This document shows, piece by piece, positions 45,660 to 56,150 of a stretch of DNA of 64,000 bases (within the stretch, counting starts at the first letter, position 1; each line of letters opens with the position of its first letter). Both the position numbers and the translations under genes were made by a program. Source of the stretch: Marsupella aquatica (lineage: Eukaryota; Marchantiophyta); the NCBI GenBank assembly GCA_973895155.1, contig OZ316891.1:62001-126000 (forward strand), read 5' to 3'. The notes under the pieces were generated by a model, which saw only the letters and a list, made by a program, of their open reading frames with translations, had not been told where the DNA came from and searched no databases.

Positions 45660-48600
45660 ATGGAACCCGGGCAGAGGCCGGAGGTAAGGCTGAGGGTGAA
45701 AACCCGATTAGGGTTAGGGCGCGTTAAGCGTCGGCGGCTAGGAAGGATCAACGGGAAGAAGGACCGGCAGAGGAGAGGGGTAAGGAGCGCTTGCAGGAGA
45801 TGGTGGCTCATTTGCGAGCACGAACTAGGCAGACGACTACGGGAGGCCAACTACTGTCAGCTGCTTAGGCAAGCACTCGGGGAGAGAGTAGATACCGACG
45901 ATCGACCTAAGGAGGGTATGAGCAACGTCAATCAAGCGGCACATTTCTGGGGATGCCTGTTCGAACGGGCAACTGAGTACATCAAGACTTACGAGGACGA
46001 GGAGTCAGAAAGGGCAGCTCGAGAACGGCAGGAGCTCGCTCGATTGTGGGAGCTGCAGAAGACGGCTTTCTTAGGAGGCGAACTCATCAAGGACGAGTTC
46101 CTGTGGACGCCTACTTCCAATCAACTCGACGATCTTCTGTTTTGCAAAGACAGCGTCGTCGGCATCCGAGAGGCCATCAAGAACTGCAACGACATACACT
46201 GGGAATTAAAGGGTAGCACGGAAAGGTGGACCCAGGCAACGGTGCTAGGAGAAACCTCCACGGCAGCAGAGATGAAGAGGAAGGGGGCCGTCAACGATGA
46301 AGCCACCCCGGCAAAAAGAACAAGGTCGGCGGCACCAAAGAGGCCAGCCGAGCAGCAGAGCAGGAGGCAGGGAGAAGCCGAAGAGGAGGAGGTCGATCCC
46401 ATCAAGGCCATTCCAACCAGGGATGACACCTGGAAGGGCTGGGCGGCAACCCTACCGGTGGAGGTGCAACTACATTTTGCACGGGAGGAGGATGCATGCT
46501 TTACGGCCATGCAGACCAAGAAGTACCAAGGCTTCATGGCCGGATCCGGCTTGGAGGCCTTTGTAAGATTACCATGGCTGAAGCCGGAGGTACCGGAGTC
46601 AGACCTATTAGAATTCGTGGGGTCATGGGAACCCGAGACCAATTGCACGAGGATATATGGGAAGGATTTCTATCTTACTCCCAAGGTAATTGCCGAAGTG
46701 TTTGGCTTGCCGATAGGCAATAAGACCAAAGTTGATACCAGGAAGACCTTGCCTGACAAGGAGTTCCGGTCGTTCCCCGGGCCATCAACGAAGAATGGCT
46801 TCTTCCGGAACACCTGCACCAACCCGCACATAGGAGAGATGATCGACTTCTTGCGGGTGACCATGCATTGTAACTTGCCGAGGGCAGAGATCGGCAAGGC
46901 ACAGGTCTATCTGGCAGAAAGGCCAGACCCAAGCCGGGACTACAACGGGTACCTCCTCAACCAATTGAAGAAGATCTTAAAGGAGGAGCAGCAGGTAATC
47001 GGCATGGGGAGCGTGTCGCGGCTTGGCTATCACATGCGGCTGTTGTGCCGGTATGCCAGAGGTCAGACTTTTGCCCCGGTACTTCCCCTGCAGGTAAGGG
47101 CACCCGAGGAAGCTCCAACGCCGAGGCCGTTGGCTGAGAAGCCTCAACCACCTGTTAGTCCTACGATCGAGCAGGTGTTTAGGCCCAGGAAGGAAGACTT
47201 GCCGATGCAGCAACCAGGCATGCAAAGTCTGCTGAAACTATTGGAGAAAGAAAAGAAATCGGCATCGGCAACAACAACGGCAACGGCAACAATGCAGGAC
47301 ACTACTACAGAGGTAGGCCTACACCGGCTCACAAGAGAAAACCCCTTTGCTGGAGACAAGGAGAGCATCAGGCCGGAATCCAAGCCAGGTGTTCGAATGT
47401 ACGTGGGAACCTCAAGCTCCGAATCTGAGGCAGAATTGCCTGAAGCTCCTACCGACGAAGAGGAGAGGGAGAAGCCGGAAATCCAAGAGGTAGAGGAGGC
47501 AGTGGAGGACTGCAGCCATGATAATTCCGGCTATGGGTTGGACCATCACGTTCCAGGAGTAAGGACCTGTGGCCGGTTTGTCCCCACACTTCCAAGGGTA
47601 GTGCGAGGGGACCCCAACCAGCAGAGTAGCCCTGAGTCTCCCCCACCAGATGTTGCTCCCCCGAGCTTCGACGGCATAAAACAGACGGTGCAGGAATTTC
47701 AGGAGCGAATCAAGCAGGAGGAGGAGGCCGCCCTGGCTAAGGAAAAGGATTTACCAGGAGGAGATTGGCCGGAGGACATCAGGCGGCTAGCCGAAAAAGG
47801 AAGCAAACCTCTAGCCACGATTGAAGAGATCCGCAGGACGGCTTGGGAGCAGAGGCCACGATGGGCGATGCCGATCACTTCTACTTACTCCACCTACGCT
47901 AAGAATAGAGCCATGGAGTATGGTGAGATGTGTGGGGAACTTGCGCTCGGCATCTTTGGAGAGGAGTTGGAGGTAGGACCCTTTTTCCATAGGGAGCAGT
48001 TGGAGAAGCACCAATTAGAAGAAGCGGTGGCTTTAGAGAGAAGCAAGAAGGACGAGGTCATTCGGCGGCTTAGGAGGATGGAAGCCGAGATTGAAGATCT
48101 AAGGGCGGCCAAGAAAGCCCAAGATGAACTGCGGATTAAACGACATGAGCTGAACATCATGCAGGGGCAGTTGGACACCGCGTAGGCTGATAATCAGAAT
48201 ATCAAGGATAAACTGACTCAGACGCAGGAAGAGTTGGCCGACACGATCAAAGAGAGGGAGAAGTGGAAGCAAGAGCTGAAGAATACAGAGGAGGCCCACA
48301 TAACAGCCAACAGCCGGGCCATGGCGGAGACCCAAAGAAAGGAATGGGCGTTGAAAGGGGAGCTCGAGAAAATCCGCGGAGCCCTTGAGCAGAAGGAGGT
48401 CGAGTTAGGGAAATCCTATCAAGGGATTATGGCGTTGCAGCAGGAGCTTGCGTCCCTAACGGCCAGCTTCAAGGCCGACCTAAGGGAGAAGGACGAGATG
48501 CTCGAACAGACTTACGCCAAGATGAACCAGATGGAGTCTGTCATCATTGCAGAGCTCGACAAGGAGCTAAGAGCAACCCAGGAGGAGAGGGCTACCTTGA

Positions 48601-49259
48601 AGAAGGAATTGGAGGAAGCCCACAGGGAGCAGGAGGAGGCCAAAAACGAGCTGGAGGGGGCACGTAAGGACCTGGATGAAACCCAAGAGGAGTTGGAGGA
48701 AATCACGAGGAAGATGGAGAACCTACAGCGGCGGGCCGACAACCAAACAGAGCGGCTGAAGAAACAAGCCGCAGTATTTAAATGCTTAGCTGCAGCAGGT
48801 CCATCTCCCGTTGGGACAAACCAGTTACCAGGGGTGGTAATTGCCGAAGGACAAGCCGCGCCACCTGCACCAGTGCCGGAAGTAAGTGGGAAGGGGAAGG
48901 GACCAGCTGCCGAGCCACCAACGAAGAAGAAGCGGAAACCTTCAGGGTCAAGGAGTAATACGACTTCACAGGCCGTGGTGATCAAGGAGGTAGACCCAGC
49001 ACCGACCCCAGACAGGGTCACGGCTAGGGATCCAACTACCCTAGGGGAAGGGGAGGCCGAAGCCGAGGGAGTGGCTGAGGCCGAAGCCGTGGGTATTGCC
49101 GAGGCCGGTGTCGAGGCTGAAGCCGAAGGTGGACCCAGTCAGGCCGATGGAGAGTTGACTCAGTCAAGGGCAGGTAATCTGTCAGAGAATGAACCTACGG
49201 CAGTGGCTGAGGAGGAAGCGTTGGGGGCGTCCATTAAGGATCCACCACCGGTGTCGTGA
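45660..49259 (+). pseudogene. Plant transposon-type protein with long coiled coil, one in-frame stop
   Basis: A single frame of 1,200 codons from ATG at 45660 to TGA at 49257, broken only by a TAG at 48183. The N-terminal ~250 residues are basic and charged. A globular domain follows with ACFTAMQTKKYQGF, GLEAFVRLPW, IYGKDFYLTPKVIAEVFGLP and NCNLPR-like features, resembling the 'putative plant transposon protein' domain found in many plant repeat ORFs. A proline/glutamate-rich linker comes next. A coiled coil spans about 47690-48780. The tail has a basic patch (KKKRKPSGSR) and EAEAEG repeats. The sequence is more G+C-rich than the flanking MULE DNA. It could be cargo of the MULE or a separate nested element; function unknown. 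Confidence 0.55.
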
Positions 49260-50181
49260 CGGTGCAAGGGCGCCGTTCCTTTTAGGGAGGGCGGACGTGG
49301 AGGGAGGAGGCGTGAGTGGGCAGGGCGGGCGCGGATCTCCACGTTTAGGATTAGGATCAGAACCAGGAGCGGCCCTGACACTTAGCTTAGTGGGATTGCG
49401 GTCCCACTGGTAGGAGCAACACTTGTGCTCCTGCCTTGCTGTACATAGGTAGATTCGGGCAAGTAGATTACTGTTAAGTAGATTAGGCTTACGATGCAAA
49501 GAATGGCGGATCCACTACCAGGATAAGTACCTGGGCAGTGGGGAGCTCAGGGCCTCTTCTTTAGCAAGTTTTTAGTTTGCACCAGCCGGGCTGGGATCAA
49601 GTAGTACGAGAAGCTCTCGGTTAGTCATACAGTGACCCTTGTGTATATTCATGTTTCCTCATGCCTAAGAGCTGAATAGAGTTGGCCTCACGGCTTAGTT
49701 CGCAGAACTTGTGTATGAGATGTACTGTTTGTATGGCAAGTGCATGGTATGACTCAGTCAGAATGAGTCATTTTGCTATTTGTGTGTCGCATTAACTTGT
49801 GTGAAGAGTGCCCACATCAACAGAAGGAAGGAAAGTAAGCAAGGGAGTGAGAATTGGATGTGTCGAGCTGAGAGAGGTCTTAGCGGCTTAACCAAGCCTA
49901 TTGGGGATCATTCCGGCGGCGGAATCCAAACATACCTAACAAGACGGAGGGGAAGACAGGGGAAGGCCTATATTAGGCCGGCTACGTATCTCATGACCCG
50001 ATGAAGGATCTGTCCAGTATATGTGTGTAAAATGTTAATAGTAGTAGTAGAAGGTTAGCAGCGTCCCATGCCGCTAAGCCGCGGAAACGGCCTCGCCAAG
50101 CATGAAACCTGCGGGAATCGGCTTGAGCTGGGGGGTTTCTTGGGTTTAGGGAGCCATGGGACGCACCACACTAAGTCGCCC
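49260..50181. other. 3' flank of the coiled-coil ORF, no gene
   Basis: G+C-rich sequence continuing the composition of the upstream ORF to about 50150. It contains only short frames. This is the likely right part of the nested insertion. Confidence 0.4.
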
Positions 50182-50870
50182 AAATGGACAAAACCTACGG
50201 AATTTGAACACAGAAAACCCTTTTTCATGTATATGATTTGGACGATGTATTCAGATTTCACACTTGGAAAAAAAATTATCCCTCCGACTTTACGAACACG
50301 CCCTCCGCCGAAGCCTGCCCAAATGGACAAAAGCTATGGAGTCTCAACATAGAAATACATATTTCATGTATACACTTTGGACATTGTATTCAGATTTCAC
50401 ACTTGGAAAAAAAATTGTCCCTCCGACTTTACGAACACGCCCTCTGCCGAAGCCTGCCCAAATGGACAAAACCTATGGAGTCTCAACATAGAAATACATA
50501 TTTCATGTATACACTTTGGACATTGTATTCAGATTTCACACTTGGAAAAAAAATTGTCCCTCCAACTTTACAAACACGCCCTCCGCCGAAGCCTGCCCGA
50601 ATGGACAAAACCTATGGAGTCTCAACATAGAAATACATATTTCATGTATACACTTTGGACATTGTATTCAGATTTCACACTTGGAAAAAAAAATTGTCCC
50701 TCCGACTTTACGAACACGGTCTCCGCCGAAGCCTGCCCAAATGGACAAAACCTATGGAGTTTCAACATAGAAATACCTTTTTCATGTATACACGTTTCAC
50801 GTTGTATTCATAATTCTCAGTTACAAAAAAATTCATTCACTTGAACTTTACAAAGACAGTCGGGCCTAAA
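50182..50870. repeat. 139-bp tandem satellite inside the MULE
   Basis: About five units. AAATGGACAAAA-type anchors lie at 50182, 50321, 50460, 50599, 50739 and (diverged) 50868, with periods of 139, 139, 139, 140 and 129. Each unit includes CATTGTATTCAGATTTCACAC, an A-run and CCGACTTTACGAACACGCCC. A single diverged unit lies left of the putative nested insertion (about 45460-45524). Reading frames across it are repeat artefacts. Confidence 0.93.
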
Positions 50871-51106
50871 TGGAAAAAAGCATGTCATATTCAACACTTT
50901 AATAATCATACAGCACATGCACCATGGAAGGCGTACTCAGACCTAACAAATGCAAATAAAAGGCTTCACTCCTCATTGGATGGAATACAACATCCACTTT
51001 GTAACAATTTGAACTCATTCGAGGTAGTGTTTAGGTCCATGCACAAATGTGCCCTACTACCATCTAACTTCCCAATATAGTGAATAGTAGACTGTGATGT
51101 ATATGT

Positions 51107-54100
51107 CTATTCTGTGATATCTACTTCATGAGGTAGCCCAAAATAAGGGCAATTATCAGCAGCTTCTTCAACAAGTTCAGTGATGCGCCGCGCCCACTCA
51201 TAATCCAAGGAGTTTTGAATGCGTGGATTGGAAGGCATAGTACCACTGCCTATTGTTGGTGCTCCAATGGTGACAAGCCACTCACTTTCTCCAGCATTGT
51301 TCACATTGTCATGCTCTTCCCCTTCCACCTGCGCATTACAATAACACTAGAATAAGTAAACAAATTCTTATGAAACTAGGACTTTTATATGGACCTTCTC
51401 TGTCTTGCAACATTATAGCATTTGGTACCTGCTCATCATCTTCAGTGGCTTGGGCAACTGAAACTTCTTTGCAAGATCGTTTGTTGTGGCCAACCTTTCC
51501 GCACCTGCTGCACGTACACTTTACATTACCTCGCTTCCTTTTCTTAGGTAGGATCTCAACCATTGGGAGGCCACTCGCAGAGTTTGCACCTGGAAACGGA
51601 ATGCCTCTCTCATTGTCATCATCCATTGGATATCTGAGACACAGCCTTCCTGTTGGATCAAGATGGAGGTCCTCCCCATTCCCTAAAGCCCTGGAACGAG
51701 TTTCCCCATGAATTCTTACCATTCGATGTTGCCCATTCACTATAGCAGGCTGTGGAGCATGACAACTTAAGCTCAATGGAAGGTGAGTGGAAACAAAGCT
51801 TCATAAAGTAAAACCAAAGACTGTGTCCGCCAGCATTTATGAAAATGCCTAGCCGGATTCTTTCCTGTTTCATCATCCCATGCCAGCATATGTTGGCATG
51901 GCCAAACCATCTCCTGTAGCTCCATGCAAGTGCACTTTGGTTTTGGTGACAAAGTGACAAGATACTCCTCAATCCCTGTTGTAGTCTGAATTTTGGCACT
52001 GGATTGACCATCACTGAATACCTGTAGCATGACAATATGAAATACGAAGCATGAGACAATCCATCCTCCACATGTGGTCAAAATGTTCGTTACAGAAGGA
52101 AAAGAAAGAGCCAATTTGCACCTGGAATTGTTGGAAGTTCTGCAAGTTGGTATTGTATCGTAGTTGTGCTAGTTTTGACAGTGGTTCTTGTCTGCATGCA
52201 ACCTCTATTCTCCTGTCTTTAAACTTTTGTTGAATGTACACCCAAAGAGCCACCAACAACTTTCCAGGTGCTAGCAGACGGAATGGTAATAATCCAGAAT
52301 TTGCTTGCTCGGCTGGATTACTTGTGACCTTACCCATGCGAGGAGTGGGAATGCATGCCTGGCATAACATTTCACATCCAGACCGCGGATGTAATGTGCT
52401 GCATCAACTCCCTTGCCGGCTATCAATGAACCAGACAGTTGATCTAGCACAGACTCATATCTGAATTGAAAGAGACAGAATACATGAGTCACAATGTGTA
52501 CAGAGACAGAATACATCAAGCACAATGTCAAAATATATAGAATACATCAAGCACAATGTCTAAATAGGCAAATTGCTTTCATATTGGTCCTAGTGAGTGT
52601 ATTTACTTACTGGTGCACATCATTGGCATAGACACATCCGTAGAAGAATTCACTTGCTGTTCTACCATGCCTGGTCCTCGGGGGGGTCACTTCCACAAAT
52701 GTTGACATCATGTGCGAACGAAGTAAGGGGCGTTTTATTCATTTTAGGGAAGTACTTAGAAGTAGCGAGGAAGTAAGTAAGGGGGTAACAATTCAAAAAG
52801 TGCCACTTGTCATCACATGATTCATTGCTTGCCACGTGTCAATAAATGATTGATGGGTTTTTTGAGCTTCCTATTCCTTTTTGAGAGAGTGATTAAATAG
52901 GGGCGTTCGCACATGGTATACAACAATTTCATAAGGTGAACCCCCCGAGGCCTGGTCTTCACGTTTCCCCTCAAATGATTTGCGCACTGTGCATGGATCT
53001 TTCCTACTGTCCAAAAATAATAAATTAGATTTTGTACTCCAGTTAGCACAGTATCATCATAACTCTCAAATTTGACATAATTAAGCAATCTAAGTGTGGA
53101 AGGGTGTTACCTGGCCAAATCTGACTTACAGCAGCAGTGAGATCCTTTTGACGATCTGATATGATGACAATGTCTTGACTACCAATGCCATATACAGCTC
53201 TGTCCATTAATTCTAGAAACCAAAGCCAGTTCTCTGTGTTTTCAACTGGTGCTACTCCATAGCAAAGTATGACACCGTTTGAGTTCCCATCCAGGCATGT
53301 AGCTAAAAATAGTTGAGTTGGATATTTTCTATTCTTGGTGTGACAAGCATCTAAACTAACCATTGGCTGAGTATAGTTAAGTGCTTTCCTGGTGGCAGAT
53401 GGACATATGAATGCTCTCCAAAAAATGGTGGAGTCCTCCATAGTGCACCAATGTGCAACACAGCCAGGGTCCGTCTCCCGAATCCTGTCAATCAATGTTG
53501 GGATCATCTGAAAAGATGATTTCTGTGAGCCAGCGGTCCAATGCCCTACAAGATCTTTGCCCCGCCACATTTGCTGGTAGTTACTTCCTCGCTTGTAGTC
53601 ACCTTGGAAACCAGACAGCAATTCCTTCACAGGCATTTTCAGATTTCTGATGATTCTTGGAGCCAATGTTACCCCCAACCATGCAGACTTGTGAGTAGGA
53701 GCTCTCCACTTGTGAATGTGAGCAACACAAGTATGTGTTAGTTCACATACAGTGATAATATGACCCCCACCCTTCACTCTACTGCAACGTACTCTGAAAG
53801 AACATTCATCTTCTGAGTAAAGCAAGTCTTCTGGTCCTGGTTGAGAGGGCTTAGATCTGGACAACTGTCCACAAGCTCCAGTTGCAGATGGCTTCCTAGT
53901 TTTCTGTTGACCAGGTTTACGTGGGTGTTGCAAACCAGGTAACCAAACGCTAGTGTGTTGGACTATGGACTTTGGTCTGTTGTGCACAACTCTTCCTTGT
54001 GTAGACAAAACAGTATTTATGTGCACAGTTTGTTGTACAGATATAGGTGCATTTTGGTGCACGGATTGTTGTGTAGACAATGACACATTTGTCTGCATGG

Positions 54101-54741
54101 TGTTCGCTTGAATGGCTGAAAGCGGTGCACGAGGTTGCTGACGAGCAAGAGTGATCTGATTAATGGCATTATGAAATTGACGATCTTCAATCTGCAAAAC
54201 CCCATGATTGTACACACCAAGAATTTCAACAAGTGATTGTAGGATGTCCCAAAATAAAAAAAGGTGTGGCATTGGTGGCAGTGGCAGTGGTAGCGGCAGC
54301 ACACACCTCTGCTTGACTGCGATATCGATTCTCTTGTTGTGTAGTTTGCTGCAATGTCTGAGACCTTGGTCCTTTCGATCGTCTTCCACTCCAATGGCCA
54401 TATCTGCTATGAAACTCATGCTCACCTTCTGACTCTTCATCCTCTTCCTCAAATTGAAGCTGCCACTGGTTTGGTTCCTCCGTAGCATGTGAATGAATGC
54501 TGTCATTGTCACCTTGGTCATCACAAGCTGCCTCATCATCGACTACCTGTTTTGATCTAGCAATCTTTCCAAACCTGCATACACGAATACATCGATTTGC
54601 AAACGTCTTGTATCTGGACATGGCTCGACCATTCATCACAGCCAGAGAATCTAGGCACCGATCAAACTCTTCAAAGCTATTGAAGTGCTCTCCCAACTTG
54701 ATTTGAGCAGCCTCTGCTGCCACTGTAACAGAGGAAGACAT
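51107..54741 (-). pseudogene. Mutator-like (MULE) transposase, disrupted
   Basis: Predicted exons: 54741-54307, 54191-53111, 53006-52950 plus 52668-52611 (split by a MITE), 52460-52122, 52021-51429 and 51328-51107, all with GT-AG borders. In order: an acidic N-terminus; a Cys/His DNA-binding region (CSFRVRC...CELTHTC); the catalytic core with SLDACH (first D) and IISDRQ (second D); the C-x2-H-x3-N motif (AQCANHLRGN) in the split exon; KVTSNPAEQAN; a SWIM zinc finger CTC...PCQH; and a CCHC knuckle CSRCGKVGHNKRSC near the C-terminus. MULE transposases cut the element at its TIRs. Besides the MITE, one-base frameshifts are apparent near 52335 and near 51780, so no intact protein can be made. Confidence 0.85.
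52677..52949. mobile_element. hAT-like MITE, copy 4, inside a MULE transposase exon
   Basis: A 273-bp element with ends CTCGGGGGGGTCAC and CTCGGGGGGTTCAC (right end reversed). An exact 8-bp duplication GCCTGGTC lies at 52669-52676 and 52950-52957. The subterminal motifs CATCATGTGCGAACG and CGTTCGCACATGGT are inverted copies. Removing the element and one duplication restores an uninterrupted transposase reading frame, which proves the insertion. Confidence 0.92.
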
Positions 54742-54828
54742 CTCATCACGTTAATATGTATACAATGACATCAATGTTCATGTGCGGAAGCTACATGCCT
54801 GGATGGGAACTCAAACGGTGTCATACTT

Positions 54829-55224
54829 TCAAATCACATTGGACTGACACACATTGTATGAAAATAAGAAATGTCCAGACAATCTGATGGCACCTTCTTC
54901 AGCAGTTCTGCCATCCAACATCCTCGGGGGGTTCTCAACATTCTTTCGAGCCCTCTGACGTTCTTGTGTGTCTTGCGTTCGTGCCCTCTCATGATAGGGG
55001 ACATTGACTTCCCAAACATCACCTCTGGTCCACAAATGCATTGAGTCATTGTCCTCCATGCCTGACACTGTCCCTCTAAGCGTACTGTACACATTAGGGG
55101 AGTGGAAACACTCACGACCCTGTTGTGCGAGCTCACGCGCAAAGCATGTGCACAAAAAAAGTGTCGTGTGAAATGACAGGAACGTGCAAAAGTTCTGTAA
55201 CATGTCAGTGATTTGGCGGGTCAT
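54829..55224 (-). CDS. Small ORF upstream of the MULE transposase
   Basis: 131 codons from ATG at 55224. The N-terminal third is hydrophobic and cysteine-containing; the rest is charged (ERARTQDTQERQRARKN). A GAAGAAG|GTGCC splice donor possibility near 54891 would make it a 5' exon of the transposase gene. No family is recognised. It lies within the MULE between its right TIR and the transposase start. Confidence 0.35.
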   Translation of the reverse strand: MTRQITDMLQNFCTFLSFHTTLFLCTCFARELAQQGRECFHSPNVYSTLRGTVSGMEDNDSMHLWTRGDVWEVNVPYHERARTQDTQERQRARKNVENPPRMLDGRTAEEGAIRLSGHFLFSYNVCQSNVI

Positions 55225-55704
55225 CCTCTGAAAACATTATCCACCCTGTATTCTATTCAAGATATAAGCATGTTTAGCTTTTCCGCGCCTAAGCCAACGG
55301 GTACTCCAAACCCTAATTTGTTTAACTATATATAATCTAATACATTATATATATTAGATGTAAATGTCTACACCGCTTTGTATATGTTGTGGTTGCACTA
55401 TGCTTGGTTCATCCAACATTGTGGTCATTGTATACAGTTATGTCAATGTATACATGATCTAACTATGAGGCTCTATTTCATCGTGCGGCCGCACAACATA
55501 AGGTTTGTTTGACATCACGGTTCATGTTTGTACGCATTGTTGTCAATGTCTACATTGCGGGATACATTGATTCACTCGGAACTGCGATCGTAGTCGACCG
55601 CATTCGGCGACGCGGTCGGACACTGAAGAACAGTAGAACATGCTGCGTTTTACAGTGACAATCTCGCGTTATAAGAACTTCACAATGTGTTAGAAGAACA
55701 TATC

Positions 55705-55814
55705 ACATGAAATGGTACCTCTGGTGGGCCCGGAGGTCCACTGGAAAGGCGTGGGAAACTTTTGGTCCATTAAGAGAGAAAGTTGCATTTGGAGGTCCAC
55801 TAAGTATATCTCTC
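55705..55814 (-). repeat. Right terminal inverted repeat of the MULE
   Basis: The reverse complement of the left TIR: the outer ~67 bp are identical, and it lacks the left end's additional ~33-bp AATGGACC unit. It is followed directly by the duplication CTGCTAAGAT and by the interrupted copia-derived sequence. Confidence 0.88.
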
Positions 55815-55824
55815 CTGCTAAGAT

Positions 55825-56150
55825 ATATGAGTCAATCAAAATTAATGACAAACTCAATCATGGTTATGCCTTTATCAAAGTGATTCATTTGGAGACTGAG
55901 GTTTCCTAAACTTCGTGACATATTGCAAGTTTTGCATATGGGTCACAGGTAGAGTGACCTAACTTAGTAATCCTTGTATTAATTAATCAAACTTGTTATG
56001 GCTACGGGCGAGTTCTAATTAACCTTCAACTAACTTTTAATTAGTTTTGAGGGGGACCTAATTTAGGGTTTTCATTTAGAACCTCCTATTGATTAAATTG
56101 TATGGACAGTAGAGGATGTAGACCCCCTAGACCAGAGTCAAAGAAGAAAT
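55825..56150 (+). pseudogene. 3' remainder of the interrupted copia element
   Basis: The reading frame entering the MULE at 40243 (…MSAKI) continues here with YESIKINDKLNHGY and stops at 55907. AT-rich non-coding sequence follows, with a weak purine stretch (CAAAGAAGAAAT) before the LTR-like start TGTTAGG at 56151. The match of this tail to copia is weaker than the part upstream of the MULE. Confidence 0.5.

Larger units (their letters stand above)
40244..55814. mobile_element. 15,571-bp Mutator-like element with TIRs and 10-bp TSD
   Basis: The left end starts GAGAGATATACTTAGTGG and the right end is its exact reverse complement. About 67 bp are identical, after which the left TIR has an extra ~33-bp segment before both share TGGACCTCCGGGCCCAC. 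The target duplication CTGCTAAGAT is exact on both sides (40234-40243 and 55815-55824); Mutator-like elements typically give 9-10 bp. Inside are a MULE transposase gene on the minus strand (51107-54741), an RPA-like gene (40922-41560), a nine-exon zinc-finger gene (42345-45177), a long 'plant transposon' ORF (45660-49259) that may be a nested insertion, and a 139-bp satellite. The transposase is disrupted, so this copy is not autonomous now. Confidence 0.88.

Noticed and set aside
50238-50844. Overlapping frames of 75-155 codons
   Set aside because: They are repeat translations of the 139-bp satellite, present in several frames at once.
54905-54925. CTCGGGGGGTTCTCAAC resembling the MITE left end
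   Set aside because: It lies in an open frame and has no partner end or target duplication nearby.
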